Assembly: GCA_025602905.1 (NCBI GenBank) | Contig: JAHLKI010000012.1 | Location: 62,001 to 126,000, forward strand | Length of the DNA stretch: 64,000 nucleotides | Direction of reading: 5' to 3' | DNA from: Phlyctochytrium arcticum | Taxonomy: Eukaryota; Chytridiomycota; Chytridiomycetes; Chytridiales; Chytridiaceae | Shown: positions 35,169-46,728 of the stretch, in pieces | Layout: every line of letters begins with the position of its first letter | Position numbering within the stretch: position 1 is the first letter of the stretch | The notes under the pieces: generated by a model | What the model saw: the letters and a program-made list of their open reading frames with translations, nothing else | What the model was told of the DNA's origin: nothing | The model's database searches: none | Position numbers and translations under genes: made by a program

Positions 35169-35994
35169 GATCGGTGACAGCTTAAATCATGGTCAAGGTA
35201 AGATTCATCCAGCACACACTTTAACTTGGAATCTATAATGACTGTCCGCATTTTCAGGTGGTCATTCGCAAAAGCCTGGAAGGATGATGGGGCCATTTTT
35301 TCCGCCTGGATCTCCAAGGGGATAACTTGCTAAACTCAGTGTAGTTTTGGCTTTCACGCCGAGAAGTCCGAGCTTACCAGCGCACACTCGTGTCAAAATA
35401 TATTCAGTATTTACGATAGCAAATCTGAAAAGAACAGTTCACAGAGATCAGATGGAAATGCTTCCAACAGGGAGTCCCAAATTTGCAGAACGGGTTTTCA
35501 ATCAGAAAATGATTCTTCTATCGTTAGTGGTGGGGGATGAGGTGTACTTGCGGGTTATGGCGTATGTGGGAAGGAACTGGCTGGAACATAAACTTTTCAG
35601 AGAGCGACACATTGTGTTGGCTTTCCGGCTTGTCTACATTTGTGCGCAAGAGTGCGCATATTGCGCGCGGTTTATAGTCACCTAGTTGGAACTCCAGCTG
35701 AAAAATGCTTCCATCTACATGTGTTACGCTGCTGTTTATATTCGTTCATATGGCACAAAATGTATATGCTCTGAGATTCTTTGAGGATGTGGGTACATAG
35801 GTACGATCATACTTCTCCCCGGTAAGCTAAAACTACGCCCAGCATACTAATCAGTCCCGCGGTTCCATCGCCCTTACCCGGGTTACCTCGTGGCTCGCGG
35901 GCATCACATACGCTCAGCTAAATCCAAACAGTTATTTAGACTCCAAAGCAAAATTGTCTGCTGAACAAATCTTACCTTGCCCATCATATAGCCA
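35169..35994. other. Convergent spacer between BTB paralogues 1 and 2
   Basis: About 830 bp. A plus-strand ORF at 35347-35685 starts at a non-ATG codon and resembles no family. A CAAG-GTAAGATT donor-like site lies just past each BTB stop, including here near 35200 and 35977. Confidence 0.35.
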
Positions 35995-36800
35995 TCATTT
36001 ACTGAGCAAAGCGATTTCAAGAAGCAGATCTCGGCATGCATGTTCTTTGAGGAAGTCTGCCAGTTTGATCTTTGCAAATAGTGTAGAATGGTATTTTGAG
36101 CAATACGAGATACACCCTTTCCTGAGAATTTCACTTGTTTCTTTGGAAAATTTGTATGCTGGATGTGAAGACATTTGATATGAGTTTTAATACTGTGAGG
36201 TACATTGCTTGGATGATGCGACATACCAATCTGAAGTAGATCAATCACATCCTTCGAAATGTTACCAGGCTTGACCAGATACGTCATCAATAGAAAAACG
36301 GAAACGTCGTCAAAAAGAGACAAAACCCCAAACTCATCCGCGATCTGAAGTACTTTTTCCCAGTCTTTCAAACTCAATATTTCCTGTTGCATGCAATCAA
36401 GCTTGTTGCGGTAAATGTGCCCAACGAAATATTGTACAGCGGCCAAGGGGTAGCCTTTGATTTTGACCAGCTTCTTTTCGGTGACCCGACCAACTTGATC
36501 CTCTTCCGAAATCTTATCCTGAGCCATACCATTTGTAAAAAGTGCGTGGAAATACTTGCTGCCGTTTGCCAAGATGGCCGAGTGCGCTGGGATACGTGCA
36601 ATGGCAGTCGTGTCGACGTCCAGCTTCTTACTGACTTCCACTTCAGTGGCATCCGCATCGGGATACACCTCAATTACGACGTCGGATAGCTTTTCCCGCA
36701 ATAATTGCCCATCAGAGTCCAAAAATGATGTACGAGCGAATGCCTCCCTTACGTTGGAGATAGCATATGCGTCGCTGTGCTCCCAATTGAAGTTCGGCAT
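35995..36800 (-). CDS. BTB/POZ-domain protein, paralogue 2 (intact)
   Basis: Two exons, 36800-36227 and 36158-35995, joined by a 68-bp GTATGT...CCAG intron, encode 245 residues. The intron also happens to be readable as coding for a stretch, but splicing gives the ending conserved in both paralogues (AYKFSKETSEILRKGCISYC and CRDLLLEIALLSK). The BTB fold shows LREKLSDVVIEVYPDADATE, RIPAHSAILANGSKYFHALF, LVKIKGYPLAAVQYFVGHIY and KVLQIADEFGVLSLFDDVSV. There is no Kelch or MATH domain. The likely role is as a Cullin-3 adaptor or a self-associating scaffold; neither can be shown here. This is the only undamaged member of the three. Confidence 0.85.
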
Positions 36801-36901
36801 ATTGCAAAACGACAGATAAAAAGAACAAGATGGCCGGATACATTCCGTCGGGAATGAGGGCGGGGTTTAAGCAAAGAATGCGATCGAGTAGCAGGCCCAC
36901 C

Positions 36902-36919
36902 AACTGACACCTGTCAGTT
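36902..36919. promoter_or_regulatory. 18-bp palindrome upstream of BTB paralogue 2
   Basis: AACTGACACCTGTCAGTT, 8-bp arms around a central CC, with an E-box-like CACCTG core. It lies 101 bp before the start codon. The identical 18-mer is at 39249-39266 and a near-identical copy at 46729-46745. Confidence 0.7.
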
Positions 36920-38316
36920 GCCTCCAATCAACATTTCGCAACTTCCCGGATTCTTTCTGTGTACGAGTATCAGAAGTAGTAAATCCCTTGGACGTGCAAC
37001 AAAAAGTTGTCTAAAGCGCCGCTCCTTACCAATTTTCCGTCTCCCGCAACCCATCATTTGAAATCGAACAACCAGCCGTGGATCACAACAGGAGATTTTA
37101 CCGAGCCGGTGAATAGGGCTTTCTTTGCAGCCTCAATCCAAAATAATAGCAACCATGCTTTCAATCACTCCAAAGCGTCCAGACCACTAAATGCTGCGCA
37201 AAGATTATGAGACTCACTTTTTCAGGCTGCCTGTTTTTTTTTCATAAAAAAAGAGAGATCGACTTTGGTGCAAACTAGATTGAAGCTTGAGTCCATGTAT
37301 CCGTTGAATCCGGGTACGGCATTTCCCATGCTAGAGGGGAATTGGAACATTTGGCGCTCAAGGGAAAGTGCAGGTCTGGCTATCATGCTGTCAAAATCGA
37401 GTCACGCAATAATACACACCCCTGACTACCGTCAATCCCAAGACTCCCAGAGCGGGCACCAGATGATCATGCACGGATCGCCAAGGCTGTCACTGTAGAT
37501 TGCGCTTTGGTTGTTTAAGGAATTGTCTCTGTATATTAGCGGCCCGCCGACGAGGATGTCACGCAGGAGAGAGTTTGTGCCGGTTCCCAAACTGTGCATG
37601 CAGATGGCTTCATCCCAGTAGTTTCAAGCGGATCAAAGAAACGTGGTCTCAAATCGTCAAAGCAAGATCTAGTATCATATTCTTCCCAAGTCGACACTTA
37701 TTGCGCAGCAGGGGACAACTCGCAGAGCGGTCAAAGAAAAGCATCGACGCGGTACATAAAGGATTCCCTGGTACGTACTGATTCTTTGGATTTATGCCAT
37801 TCCTGTATTTAGAGCCGTTACATCAATATGCTCCCGCATGTGCGAGAAAACAGTCCGGGCGCTCACGGCTTGATCTGACGGCGGGCGATCAGCTCAAGAT
37901 ATTTTATCTGCGTGTATGGCGGTTCAATCAGTCGGCCCCGTTTGAGGGACAAGTCCTACCGATCGCCAATTGCACCATAAACTATGTCTAGATTCTTCTT
38001 CCCATCCGAAAGCAAGTTGTCCAGCAATATTTGGAGGAAGTAATATAATTGGTCTTTCCATGTTTGCTATGGTACAAAATCTGTTGGCCTTCGGATAGGG
38101 AATAAGGACGTAAAAAATGCATATGCACGCTCGCACTTTTGAGCTGGGAAACTTAAACTACACCGAGTCTCCTAGTGAGATCCAAGCTGAGACAATAGTT
38201 TTATTTGCCCTTGCAGGCTTTCGCGAATGTGAACCTTAAACATCGACCAGTCAGGCTATAGACTCAAACTCAAATAGTCAGCGGAACTAATCTTACCTTG
38301 ATGATCATCCTCCTCG
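36920..38316. other. Spacer between BTB paralogues 2 and 3
   Basis: 1.4 kb without a supportable gene. It includes one copy of a dispersed repeat (about 37660-37830). Short ORFs at 37265-37498 and 37500-37812 have no recognisable family. Confidence 0.35.
37660..37830. repeat. Dispersed repeat, copy A
   Basis: Roughly 170 bp, similar with small indels to 46540-46705. Shared blocks include ATTGCGCAGCAGGGGA, TACTGATTC-TTGGATTTA and TTAGAGCCGTT. Origin unknown; it may be a duplicated flank of the BTB loci or an old mobile-element piece. Confidence 0.6.
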
Positions 38317-39152
38317 TTAGCAATTCTTGTTGAGAGAAAGCCCAAGCAGTTCAACAAGCAGATCTCGGCATCCATAATCTCCGACGAAATCGGTGAATTT
38401 GGCCTCTTTGGATAGGATATGGTAGTTTTCTTTGCAATACGCGATACACCCTTTTCTAAGAATTTCACTGGTTTCCCTTGAGTATTTGTATGCTGGATGG
38501 TGAAGATATTATACATCTGTTTCGATATTGATTAAAAAGATGTGACACATACCGATCTGGAGTAGAGAAACGACGTCTTTATGTTGACCAGAATAAAGCG
38601 ACGTCAGCAAAGCAATGGATGCCTTGTCAAAAAGGGACATAACCCCAAACTCATCCGCGATTTGAAGCGCATCTGCCCAGCCGGTCACGACCGATTTATT
38701 AAATTGCACCTTGTAGCATGGCGACTGTTGTAAAGGTGCCTAATGAAATAACGCACAATGTGCACGGGATGTCCTTTGATTTTGACAAGAACCGGCCGTC
38801 GATCCGATGGCGAGATGTCCTTGCTCCCGACGCCGTCATCAGCTTGGGGCGCTTTCGCCATTTTACTTTGAGCCATGCCATTCGTGAAAAGGGTGTGAAA
38901 ATATTTGCTGCCGTTGGCCAGAATCACAGAGTGTGCTGGTATACGTGCAACGGCAATCTTGGTGGTGTCCGCAGTCTCATCAGCCTCCACTTCAGTCGCA
39001 TCCGCATCAGGGTAGACCTCAATGACAACGTCAGCCAATTGTTCTCCCAAGAATTGTCCATCAGGATCCGAAGAATCCCTTGTTCGCAGGAATTTCCTCT
39101 GTAGGATTGCTTCTCTATCTTCCCACGGAGTACTCGGATCAAGTTTCAACAT
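38317..39152 (-). pseudogene. BTB/POZ-domain protein, paralogue 3, frameshifted
   Basis: The start at 39152 (MLKLDPSTPWEDREAILQRK) lines up with the other paralogues, including a TTTTTATC run just upstream. The BTB core is clear (LADVVIEVYPDADATEVEAD, RIPAHSVILANGSKYFHTLF, VKIKGHPVHIVRYFIRHLYN). A one-base slip near 38715-38725 then breaks the frame before GWADALQIADEFGVMSLFDK. The conserved intron after LLQI is present, and the last exon reads AYKYSRETSEILRKGCIAYC ... GCRDLLVELLGLSLNKNC. Apart from the slip the sequence is well preserved, so the lesion is young or a sequence error. Confidence 0.7.
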
Positions 39153-39248
39153 GTTGCGGAACGCGCGATAAAAAGGAAAAGATGGCAGGATACATATCAT
39201 CGGAATAAAGTCCGGCATTTGTGGAGAATTGTTTGAGACAGACCACCA

Positions 39249-39266
39249 AACTGACACCTGTCAGTT
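39249..39266. promoter_or_regulatory. 18-bp palindrome upstream of BTB paralogue 3
   Basis: Identical 18-mer to that at 36902, 96 bp upstream of the start codon and followed on the sense strand by the shared TGGTCTGTCTCAAAC sequence. Confidence 0.7.
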
Positions 39267-39717
39267 GCCGCTTAGCCGCTTCCGTCTTCTCGGTTCGCTC
39301 CCAGGGTAGCTCCTGTGGATTTTTGGAAGGAGTACACTCATGGGGAGTGAAACAACGTTGCAAGACATTCCCATAACCAAGCGTATTGATCGAGGTTTAA
39401 CACATATGAAAAATATGCGATAGCTAACTCATCACTTATTGAGAATATTTACTCCTATTATTTGACATCAATTTTTGCGCAGACCATTATGATGTACCGT
39501 GATGTTGCAATTCTTAATTATCTGTGCATCCGATCAGCCTGAAATGAAAACTAATCACAATAATACCCGCGAAATACAAACTGCCTATCCCGTAGCTACC
39601 CGCAATCTTCATGTGGCACCGATAAAACACGTGTTTTCGGCACCACCCCCCGGGACGACCGCTGTACCGTTAAGCACATGTACAATCATCTTTTTGTTAA
39701 CTTTCAAATGTGGGTGA
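39267..39717. other. Spacer upstream of BTB paralogue 3
   Basis: About 450 bp, AT-rich, no gene recognised. Confidence 0.35.
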
Positions 39718-40827
39718 TTAGAATGAATGTTCATGCCAGGCAGCTACGTCCACGGATGTGTCCCAACACCGGTTAAATATCCCCAGCAGCACGGCATCCA
39801 CGATTCTCGCGCTAAGATCGTGCTGCGCGAGCCGGAACGTCCTTCCGCAATCAGTCTCCCGGTAAAAGATTCGGCCCCCAGCTTGGTTGTCCACTTCCGG
39901 AGAAATGACACGGAAGCTGATCGACGAGTCTGAAGCGAGGGCGACAAAGCAGCGGACTTTGGATAAATCTTCGGGGCCGCAACAGAATCGCGAGACGATG
40001 GAGTTGAGTTGCAGGGTGGCTTCCGAAACCGCCACAAGGTAATCTTTGTGCACCCGAACCCCATTTGCCTCGAATTCGGTGATCAGGAAGGGCAATGGCT
40101 CCTCATCTGTAGCGATTGTCATCGCCACAAAATCCGAACGCGACGACCCCAGCCCCGCGTTCTGTGGGAACATATAATCACATTCCCATAAGGGGAGACA
40201 GAGCCTGTTGGGGGCCAGCTTGACTGCGTTCGATAATATGGGGGCCCAAAGCTCACACATGATGTGATTTTCCGAGGTCGTGCTTCCCGGGCCTCTGGTG
40301 CCGTGCCCGACATAGGTCGCAACCGCAGAGATGGCAGAGGAAATGGCGAGTGTCTCCACTTGAATTGCATTCAGTCGCAATTGACACAGCCCCCCATTTT
40401 CTTGAATGAGCTGTTGCAAGCAAGAAACGGCCAGTTGATGACATGCGCATTCACGCAAGACTTCAAGGACAAGGGCGGCATTGAATCGGACGGCAATAGT
40501 TGATGGGAATATAAATGTTCTTGGAGGCCGATAGCTCGCAAACCGCTCGATTGGAAGATAGACCATTTCATCTTTTGGAGTGAGTGACGGCCAATCTGCT
40601 GGACCTCAGCGACCGGCGAATTCACGCACGCGTCCTGGCCAGTGCGATAACTTTCTGTGAAGGAGAAGTGGCTGTCCGGAGTAGAGGGTAGAGGGGGGGT
40701 GCTTAGGTTCCAAACTCTCAATCTCCGACAAGCTAATAACCGATCCCGCCAAAAAACTCGCGTTGCACAACTGTACAGATCTATCCAAATGATCCCGCGC
40801 GTTTGAAGCCACGGTTCTTGCTGTCAC
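39718..40827 (-). pseudogene. Uncharacterised protein, possible PD-(D/E)XK-like fold, internal stop
   Basis: An open frame from 40566 (ATG, MVYLPIERFASYRPPRTFIF) to 39718 gives 282 residues. Upstream of 40566 the same frame continues for about 85 codons to 40827, interrupted only by one TGA at 40606, and reads coding-like on both sides (SEIESLEPKHPPSTLY before, PADWPSLTPKDEMVYLP after). The longer ORF therefore looks like one gene with a premature stop. No ATG opens the upstream part, so a 5' exon may be missing. In the C-terminal half, SSRSDFVAM followed by PFLITEFEANG and HKDYLVAVSEATLQLNSIV resembles the D...E-x-E core of restriction-endonuclease-like domains found in fungal accessory proteins. 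That assignment is tentative. Confidence 0.45.
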
Positions 40828-40831
40828 TTCT

Positions 40832-42780
40832 CTACAGGTGAATGGTAGTCGATGTGGGGTTTGGGGTAGATGTGGCAGGTAGGTCTGATGCTGGAACCTC
40901 TTGCGCTGTAGCGGGTGGAGGGGAAAGGATGGTTGTAGGTGCCGCTTCTGGGATGAGTGAAGGAGGAGGGTTTGATGATGATGCTTCCGTGTAGTTTGGA
41001 GGATCGCTCCTTTCTGCGATAAGAACCAGCAGTTAGGAGTGTTTCATTTCCATGGAAGAGATTATGCCATCACGTAGGAGCCGCTTTCCTACCTTCAAAA
41101 TGAAGCTGCACGTGCCTCGGCCGTCCCAGCTCTGGGTGCCAAAACATCATTAAAAGCGTGTTCGAGAGTTCCAGCTTTGGGACCAATCAGAGACTGATAC
41201 GCCTCATCGTGATTGAGGAATCTCTCTTCTGCCTCCTTAACTTGACGCTTCCTGTAATCCCTGTAGATATCGACTTGGCTGACCTCCTCTCTCTCGACAA
41301 GTACGCGAACCTTCGATTCGTACACCTCAAAACCACACTCATCAAACAATTGCGCAAACTTGTCCCAAACCGCATCGGTTAAGATCTTCTCGTCCGCGAA
41401 CATATCAGCATGAAAAGTATGCTTGTACGGCAGCAAACGAAGAGGCAATTGCAATCCATGGTATCGTAGTCGGGCGACGGCTTTCCTTTTTCGATTCGCT
41501 TTTCTACCGCGCGGTACTGGTCAATCAAAAGACGTTGAATGGGCAATGGGAAGCGACCTATGTTCGGGTATTCTTCTGTATCCTTCAAGACCTTCGATTT
41601 AAACAAAACCTCGTCGCGATATGCCTCTAGGCGGCGCTGTATGTTGACTTTGCATACGCCAACGCCGGCTTTTTGAATACCCGAGAATCGTCCACAGCTG
41701 CGGTCTGCTTTTATCAATCGATGATAGGACTCCAAGGGGTTCGGTGAAGTAAATTGCAACAGTGTGGGTGAGTGTTGGCGCGCAGCCATTGTCCAACAAT
41801 CAAGCTCCGCGGGATTTGTCCAATTGCTCTCCAAGTAGTCTGCGAGCTTCTTGGGGGCGTTGTTGATTGCTTCGCGCACCAAAGCGGTGGCACCAATCAT
41901 TGTTGTCTTGTTTACTGCTTGAAGCATTGTAGCATAAGTTGGCTTATGCGTCGTCAGCCGTCGCATGAGAGTGCGGGCGACATGAACCTAAGATAGTTTC
42001 AAATATTGGCAATGCGTCTTTCCGCTCAAATCGGAACGTTACCTTGCAGTATCAAACTTTAACTTCCTCTTCTCCTGCATACATTCCCGGAAATGCAACA
42101 AAGATTCCATTCTTTTCGATGTTGGATTGATCGACTTGAATATTTCGTGGCTGCCACTCGACCCCACACACCTCTACTACCATTTCTCTCACTTGCTGCA
42201 AACCCAACGCAACTGCATCGCCATTCTCTTTACTGACAAAGAATTGCGCCGCCGGCAGCCAACTACCTTGCTGGGTACGGATCATACACTTGAACAACCT
42301 CTAGTCGTATCGATGGGTTTTGTGGGTAGAATCCAGCAGAACTAGATAGCTGCATTTGGGGAGAAGGCTCAAGCTTTCTTTTACTGCAAAAGCGAACCCT
42401 TCATCCGCACCACCTTCAGAACCGGACAAAAATCTCTTGACCATGTATCCTTCAGCTGTCAAGTGGTCAATTGCCAGCTTTACGTCCTCGGCCAGTGCGC
42501 CTGGAGCCGCCTGCTCTGTAACATCCAGACGTGCGTTGCAAGGGATTTTGGCGAAGACACTAGTAATTGTTCTCTTTTTTTGCGGGCCATCTTTTGGGTC
42601 GGGCCGGGTCCCCTTGGAATTGCGGTGTTTGCCAAATTTGCATTTGTAGGAGATCTTGGTATTCCCATTTTTGTACTCATAGGTGTGTTGTACTGCGTCC
42701 AAAAGTTGTCACCAGCTTCCACTCTGCCTCGTACTCCTGAAGAGCGATTTGAAAAGATGTGATTGGATGAAAGAGTCGCT
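40832..42780 (-). pseudogene. Second, older MULE-type transposase with SWIM finger, broken
   Basis: Pieces in successive frames on the minus strand spell one transposase: EYKNGNTKISYKCKFGKHR, LVLLDSTHKTHRYD (first Asp), LFKCMIRTQQGSWLPAAQFF, IQVDQSNIEKNG (second Asp), YCKVHVARTLMRRL (C-x-x-H), SPNPLESYHRLIKA (Glu), then a SWIM-like DCNC...LPYKHTFH. A Pro/Ser/Thr-rich tail ends at 40832. It belongs to a different MULE lineage from the element at 10.4 kb (DSTHKT/LESYHRL versus DCTYKTN/VEGSHRC). Lesions seen: a frameshift near 42690, a TAG at 42301, a TGA near 42056 and a frameshift at the SWIM motif near 41450. No inverted repeats or target duplication were found, so the ends are undefined. Confidence 0.68.
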
Positions 42781-43181
42781 GGCGGCGGAAGTAGATGGAC
42801 GAGCTTCTGGCACGTTCCAGGTTGGCAGCGCGAAGCTGAGACATTACTGGGGTCAAGCTTCTGGGTGGGGGTTCCGAGCAAGAAGGTGGTGAAAGGGGAT
42901 CTCAAGTCTCTGAGATTGTTGAAGCGAATTTATCGAACTGGACGCTTTGAAGTTGAAAATGCACTTGGAAGATCTGCAGGCTGCACAATCAAGATCCGTC
43001 TGGAGATCCCCGGGGACTGCTGGGGGACTGAATCCTGGACTGAATCCGCAGGCGCCGCGGGGGTAATAGAAAAGCAGGCCACCCAAAGTGGATCCAGCAG
43101 CAGCCTGAGCAGCAGCCAAGCAGCAGCATCACCGGCAGCATCAGTACCATCCCCAGAGCCCCCAGAGCATCCCCCGGGCTC
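42781..43181. other. Spacer with CAG-rich microsatellite
   Basis: Upstream flank of the second MULE. 43090-43145 is an imperfect CAG/CAGC-rich tract. No gene recognised. Confidence 0.35.
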
Positions 43182-43926
43182 GTGGCGCCACTCCTAGGTC
43201 CGGAAGCCATTAACCAATACATCAATGGCCTGCAGACGAGAAGCGAAGATCGTGAAGACCTGATGGCTTTGCAGGTATGTTTGTTTACCCACGGACTTTG
43301 CAGGAAGTATACCTTAATGACAAAATACCTCACAATTCGAGAGAGGCCACTTTCCCTGCAGCTTGTCAATATCTCATCCGCCATCATCGATGTGAAGCGA
43401 GACTTGGCCGACTTTCGGAGGGGCCTGGATATGTCCTCTGCTGACTTGACTGAGTCCATCAAAAGTGGTATCAGAGATTGTTGCCACTCCCGAGTGACCA
43501 ACCCAAAGTGGTCTCAGTACAAAGATGCCGTGGGTGTTGTCAAGAAAGCACTCGAGGGGAGAGGGATCGTATCCAAGAGCAAGATAAATACCGGAAAGGT
43601 CAGCGTGGCAATCACCAAGGAAATCCAAAAGGCAGTTTTCGAACCAAAAGTCTGCTCTAAAGAAGAGAATGACGGGAGTCATTGGCAACCATGCCACTTC
43701 GCCACTGCAAAGATTTACCACGCACATCTTTGTTTTGAGGGAGGATGAGACGGTGACGGACAAACAACTCCGTCGGGCGGCATTTTTGCGATGGTGTACA
43801 ATCATCATGGACCCACGCAAAAAGGACTTCTGGAGCAAGGTCGGCTCCACTTTGCGTGACATCGTCAACAGTCCGGACAAGAAGATGAGCCAGCCCGTCT
43901 CGCCCGAGTACGTGCAGATGAATTAA
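43182..43926 (+). pseudogene. Unknown protein, two overlapping frames (probable frameshift)
   Basis: A frame from 43182 without ATG (APLLGPEAINQYINGLQTRS) runs to 43748. Coding character then passes to another frame (FVLREDETVTDKQLRRAAFL then RWCTIIMDPRKKDFWSKVGS) that ends at 43926. The two pieces overlap near 43690-43740, as expected for a single-base slip in one gene. The product would be hydrophilic and helical, with no domain I recognise. It sits in the decayed region beside the second MULE and may be part of an element or a broken lineage-specific gene. Confidence 0.4.
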
Positions 43927-46539
43927 CACTGACTCGACAGTATATGGAGAATCTTTCCTCAGGTGAGGGCAGCGGCAGTCAAGTCAATGATGTCGACAGT
44001 GGGAGCGAGTGAATGTAAGTTTGAAGCGATCACAAAATTCAGACTGAGCGAAATCCAATATGCAGTGCTTCTATGCAGTCAAGTTCAATCATCAAGTCGC
44101 CTTTTATTATTTGCGTCAACAATTCATATCATCTTTCCTGACATGATCAGTACCTATTATCCCTTAGGCTACCTACACTATTACTTTTACTTTTCTTTCT
44201 TATAATTGTTTCATGTATTATATACTTTTTAATAAATTACCATTTTTCATCCCCTATTTCGGGCAGCCCAATCTGAAGAAAAATGTATACCGTAAAAGAT
44301 TAAGTAAATCATACGCTGGGTGAACGTATGGAAATTGTGATATTTTGCGGTTTAGGATGCCATGTGTTCAGAGGGATTTAGTATTTCATTCGGTTCACCA
44401 GCACTGGCAAATCTTGAGATTTCACGTTGTCAAGCAGCCACCTGCCTATCCACCTTGTCGATTGGTCGCCATGTGCTCCCACTTGGGCGTGTATGGGTCA
44501 GCAAAAGCCAGCAAAACCCAGCAAAGTCCCGATGCCCCGATGTCTGCAAAAATGGAATCTGCACTTGCCTAAACCCATTCTAACGCCTGGATGTCTTTTA
44601 TGGAGCTATGACTGCACTTACCGATGGCCTAGAGGATGGGTCCATTGATTCTGAGAGAGGAAAAGAAAATCAGTTGCCACTGAACGACCTCTCTGATCAC
44701 CTTCTCGATCAACAGCAAGGAACGTCGTCTTCCTCCGGTGAATCACGGGGATCGCAGCTGCATGCAGCTGTTATTGCATCGAAACTTGCATCGTCGGATG
44801 CGTACAAGACCGGAAAATTGATTGAGTGATAATGATACCGACGATGAAAAATCATGAGGGAGAAAACACCAGAAGGTTACGGTCAAAGAAGATGTCGCTG
44901 TTGCAACCTTGCCGAAGTACAGCCTTTCAGCTCCCTTCTCTCCCCCTACCTGGCGAGGATGGTTGAGCGCAAGGATATTGATGGAGTTGCGCTATCATTT
45001 AGCTGGGGGAAGCACACGACCTGATCATATAGCCTGTGTATCAAATACTCATACCAAAGTTACGAAAGAAAGCATTATACTATGAACCCGACGCGTGCCT
45101 TATAACCATTTACATATCGGGACGTTTCCTGAACACCATGGGTTCGAAATTGTTGCGAAAGGATATATAGCAGGGATACCCGAGTGCAAAGGATGGATCA
45201 TTCTCTCCTTGAAGAGTTTGCATCACAACAGTAACCTATATAAAACCCTGGCTGGTGATTAGAAAGAACTCTTCCCACAATTCTGTATTCCGATCAACCG
45301 TGATTCAAAAGAAAATCTTGTCACAATATGCGTCCACCCACAAACAAGACCAAAGGCCCTGTTTACAAAGAGATTGACTGTTTATATTCCTTTCCTTTGA
45401 TGACAAAAACGCACCATTATCATTATGATCGTCTCTGCAAAACAATCATTCACAATCGTGTACGTTGTTACATCAAGTATCTTTGAGGCAACATGCTGCG
45501 TTATACAGAGAGAAATTTGTATTCAACAACCCCTCAATGATATAGACTCCTTCAACAACCAAAGAATTTTGCTCAACACTATTCGACCATTTTGGCAAGA
45601 CTATCCTGTCAGCAACATTTCATTCGATGCCCAGATACACGACTGGACAAGAACGGTCTCATTCTCGTACCCCTCTGACTCTCTATCATTAGCCCTACGC
45701 CAAGACTATCGAGCTTGTCAATAGTGATTTCTACTATCCAATTTTTTTCACGATGGATGCGAAATTTGCACAGCGGTATAAAGATTCCCGTCATACATCC
45801 CTCCAACCCATTCCTGCTCATACCCTCATGGAATCTTGTTAGCATGTATACATTTGGTTATCATATCAGCAAAATACGAAAAATAAATTTGATAGTCAAA
45901 AATCCAGATATATTCTGGACAAGAGACTCATGAATCGTAAAGGAAGTGTGTTTACTTCCACGCTGCCGGAACGTGGTGATGTGTGAGCACCCAGAAGTAG
46001 CAATTATGTTTTTTTTTTCGCTCATGGACTATTATCATTCGATGGTATATGGCCTCCAAAATCAGAAATTTTCCAAATCCACCATGCATTTCATGGATGT
46101 TAAATGTTTTCCTAGGTAGAATTGGAAAGAACGCAAAAGTACACATCACCTTACTCAAGAATGACATGTTTCCCGTGGGATAAGAAACAGGGGAAACCAG
46201 CATGCAGTCATCATAGACATTTTTTTTTTTTGTCCCAAGGCTGAATTGTTGCATGTAGAAGATGGTAAAAACCAGTAAAACAATATTTTTTTGCCTCGGT
46301 CAATGTCATCCTGGAATGGCAAGGAAGTTGAAAAACCAGCAATGCAGAAAGTACGCAGTATTCATATACTCTGAATGTAACCCTGTACCGGGTTTCATTC
46401 CTATGGTAAGAAAACCCAGCAATGCCAAAAAAAAGTAATAGGCATTTGTTCGTGAAAACATTTGCATTACATGGTCTCCGTATCCCTCATTCGTGCCGCC
46501 TATGGCATTCACTTCAATAAATCGTTCGTCTCAAGGCTA

Positions 46540-46705
46540 GATCTCTAGTATCAACCGACACGTATTGCGCAGCAGGGGATGGAGCGGGCAAATAAACGCA
46601 TCGAGGTGGGACATGAAGTATGGGGTATGTACTGATTCCTTGGATTTACTTCCAATGAACTTATCTCATGGCATCCGTTTTTTAGAGCCGTTTACATAAC
46701 ATCTG
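46540..46705. repeat. Dispersed repeat, copy B
   Basis: Diverged copy of 37660-37830, directly followed by a BTB-type promoter palindrome. Confidence 0.6.
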
Positions 46706-46728
46706 GCGTTTTTCGTGGGTTGAGACAG

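Noticed and set aside
35904..36800. Unspliced 298-residue reading of BTB paralogue 2
   Set aside because: The continuous frame reads through a GT-AG intron; the spliced form restores the ending shared by all three paralogues.
40832..43181. Inverted repeats bounding the second MULE
   Set aside because: I compared the flanks by eye and found no convincing terminal repeats or target duplication; the element ends remain undefined.
42463..43197. Plus-strand ORFs across 42.5-43.2 kb as a real gene
   Set aside because: They lie opposite the transposase pieces and over a CAG-rich tract; composition is explained by those.
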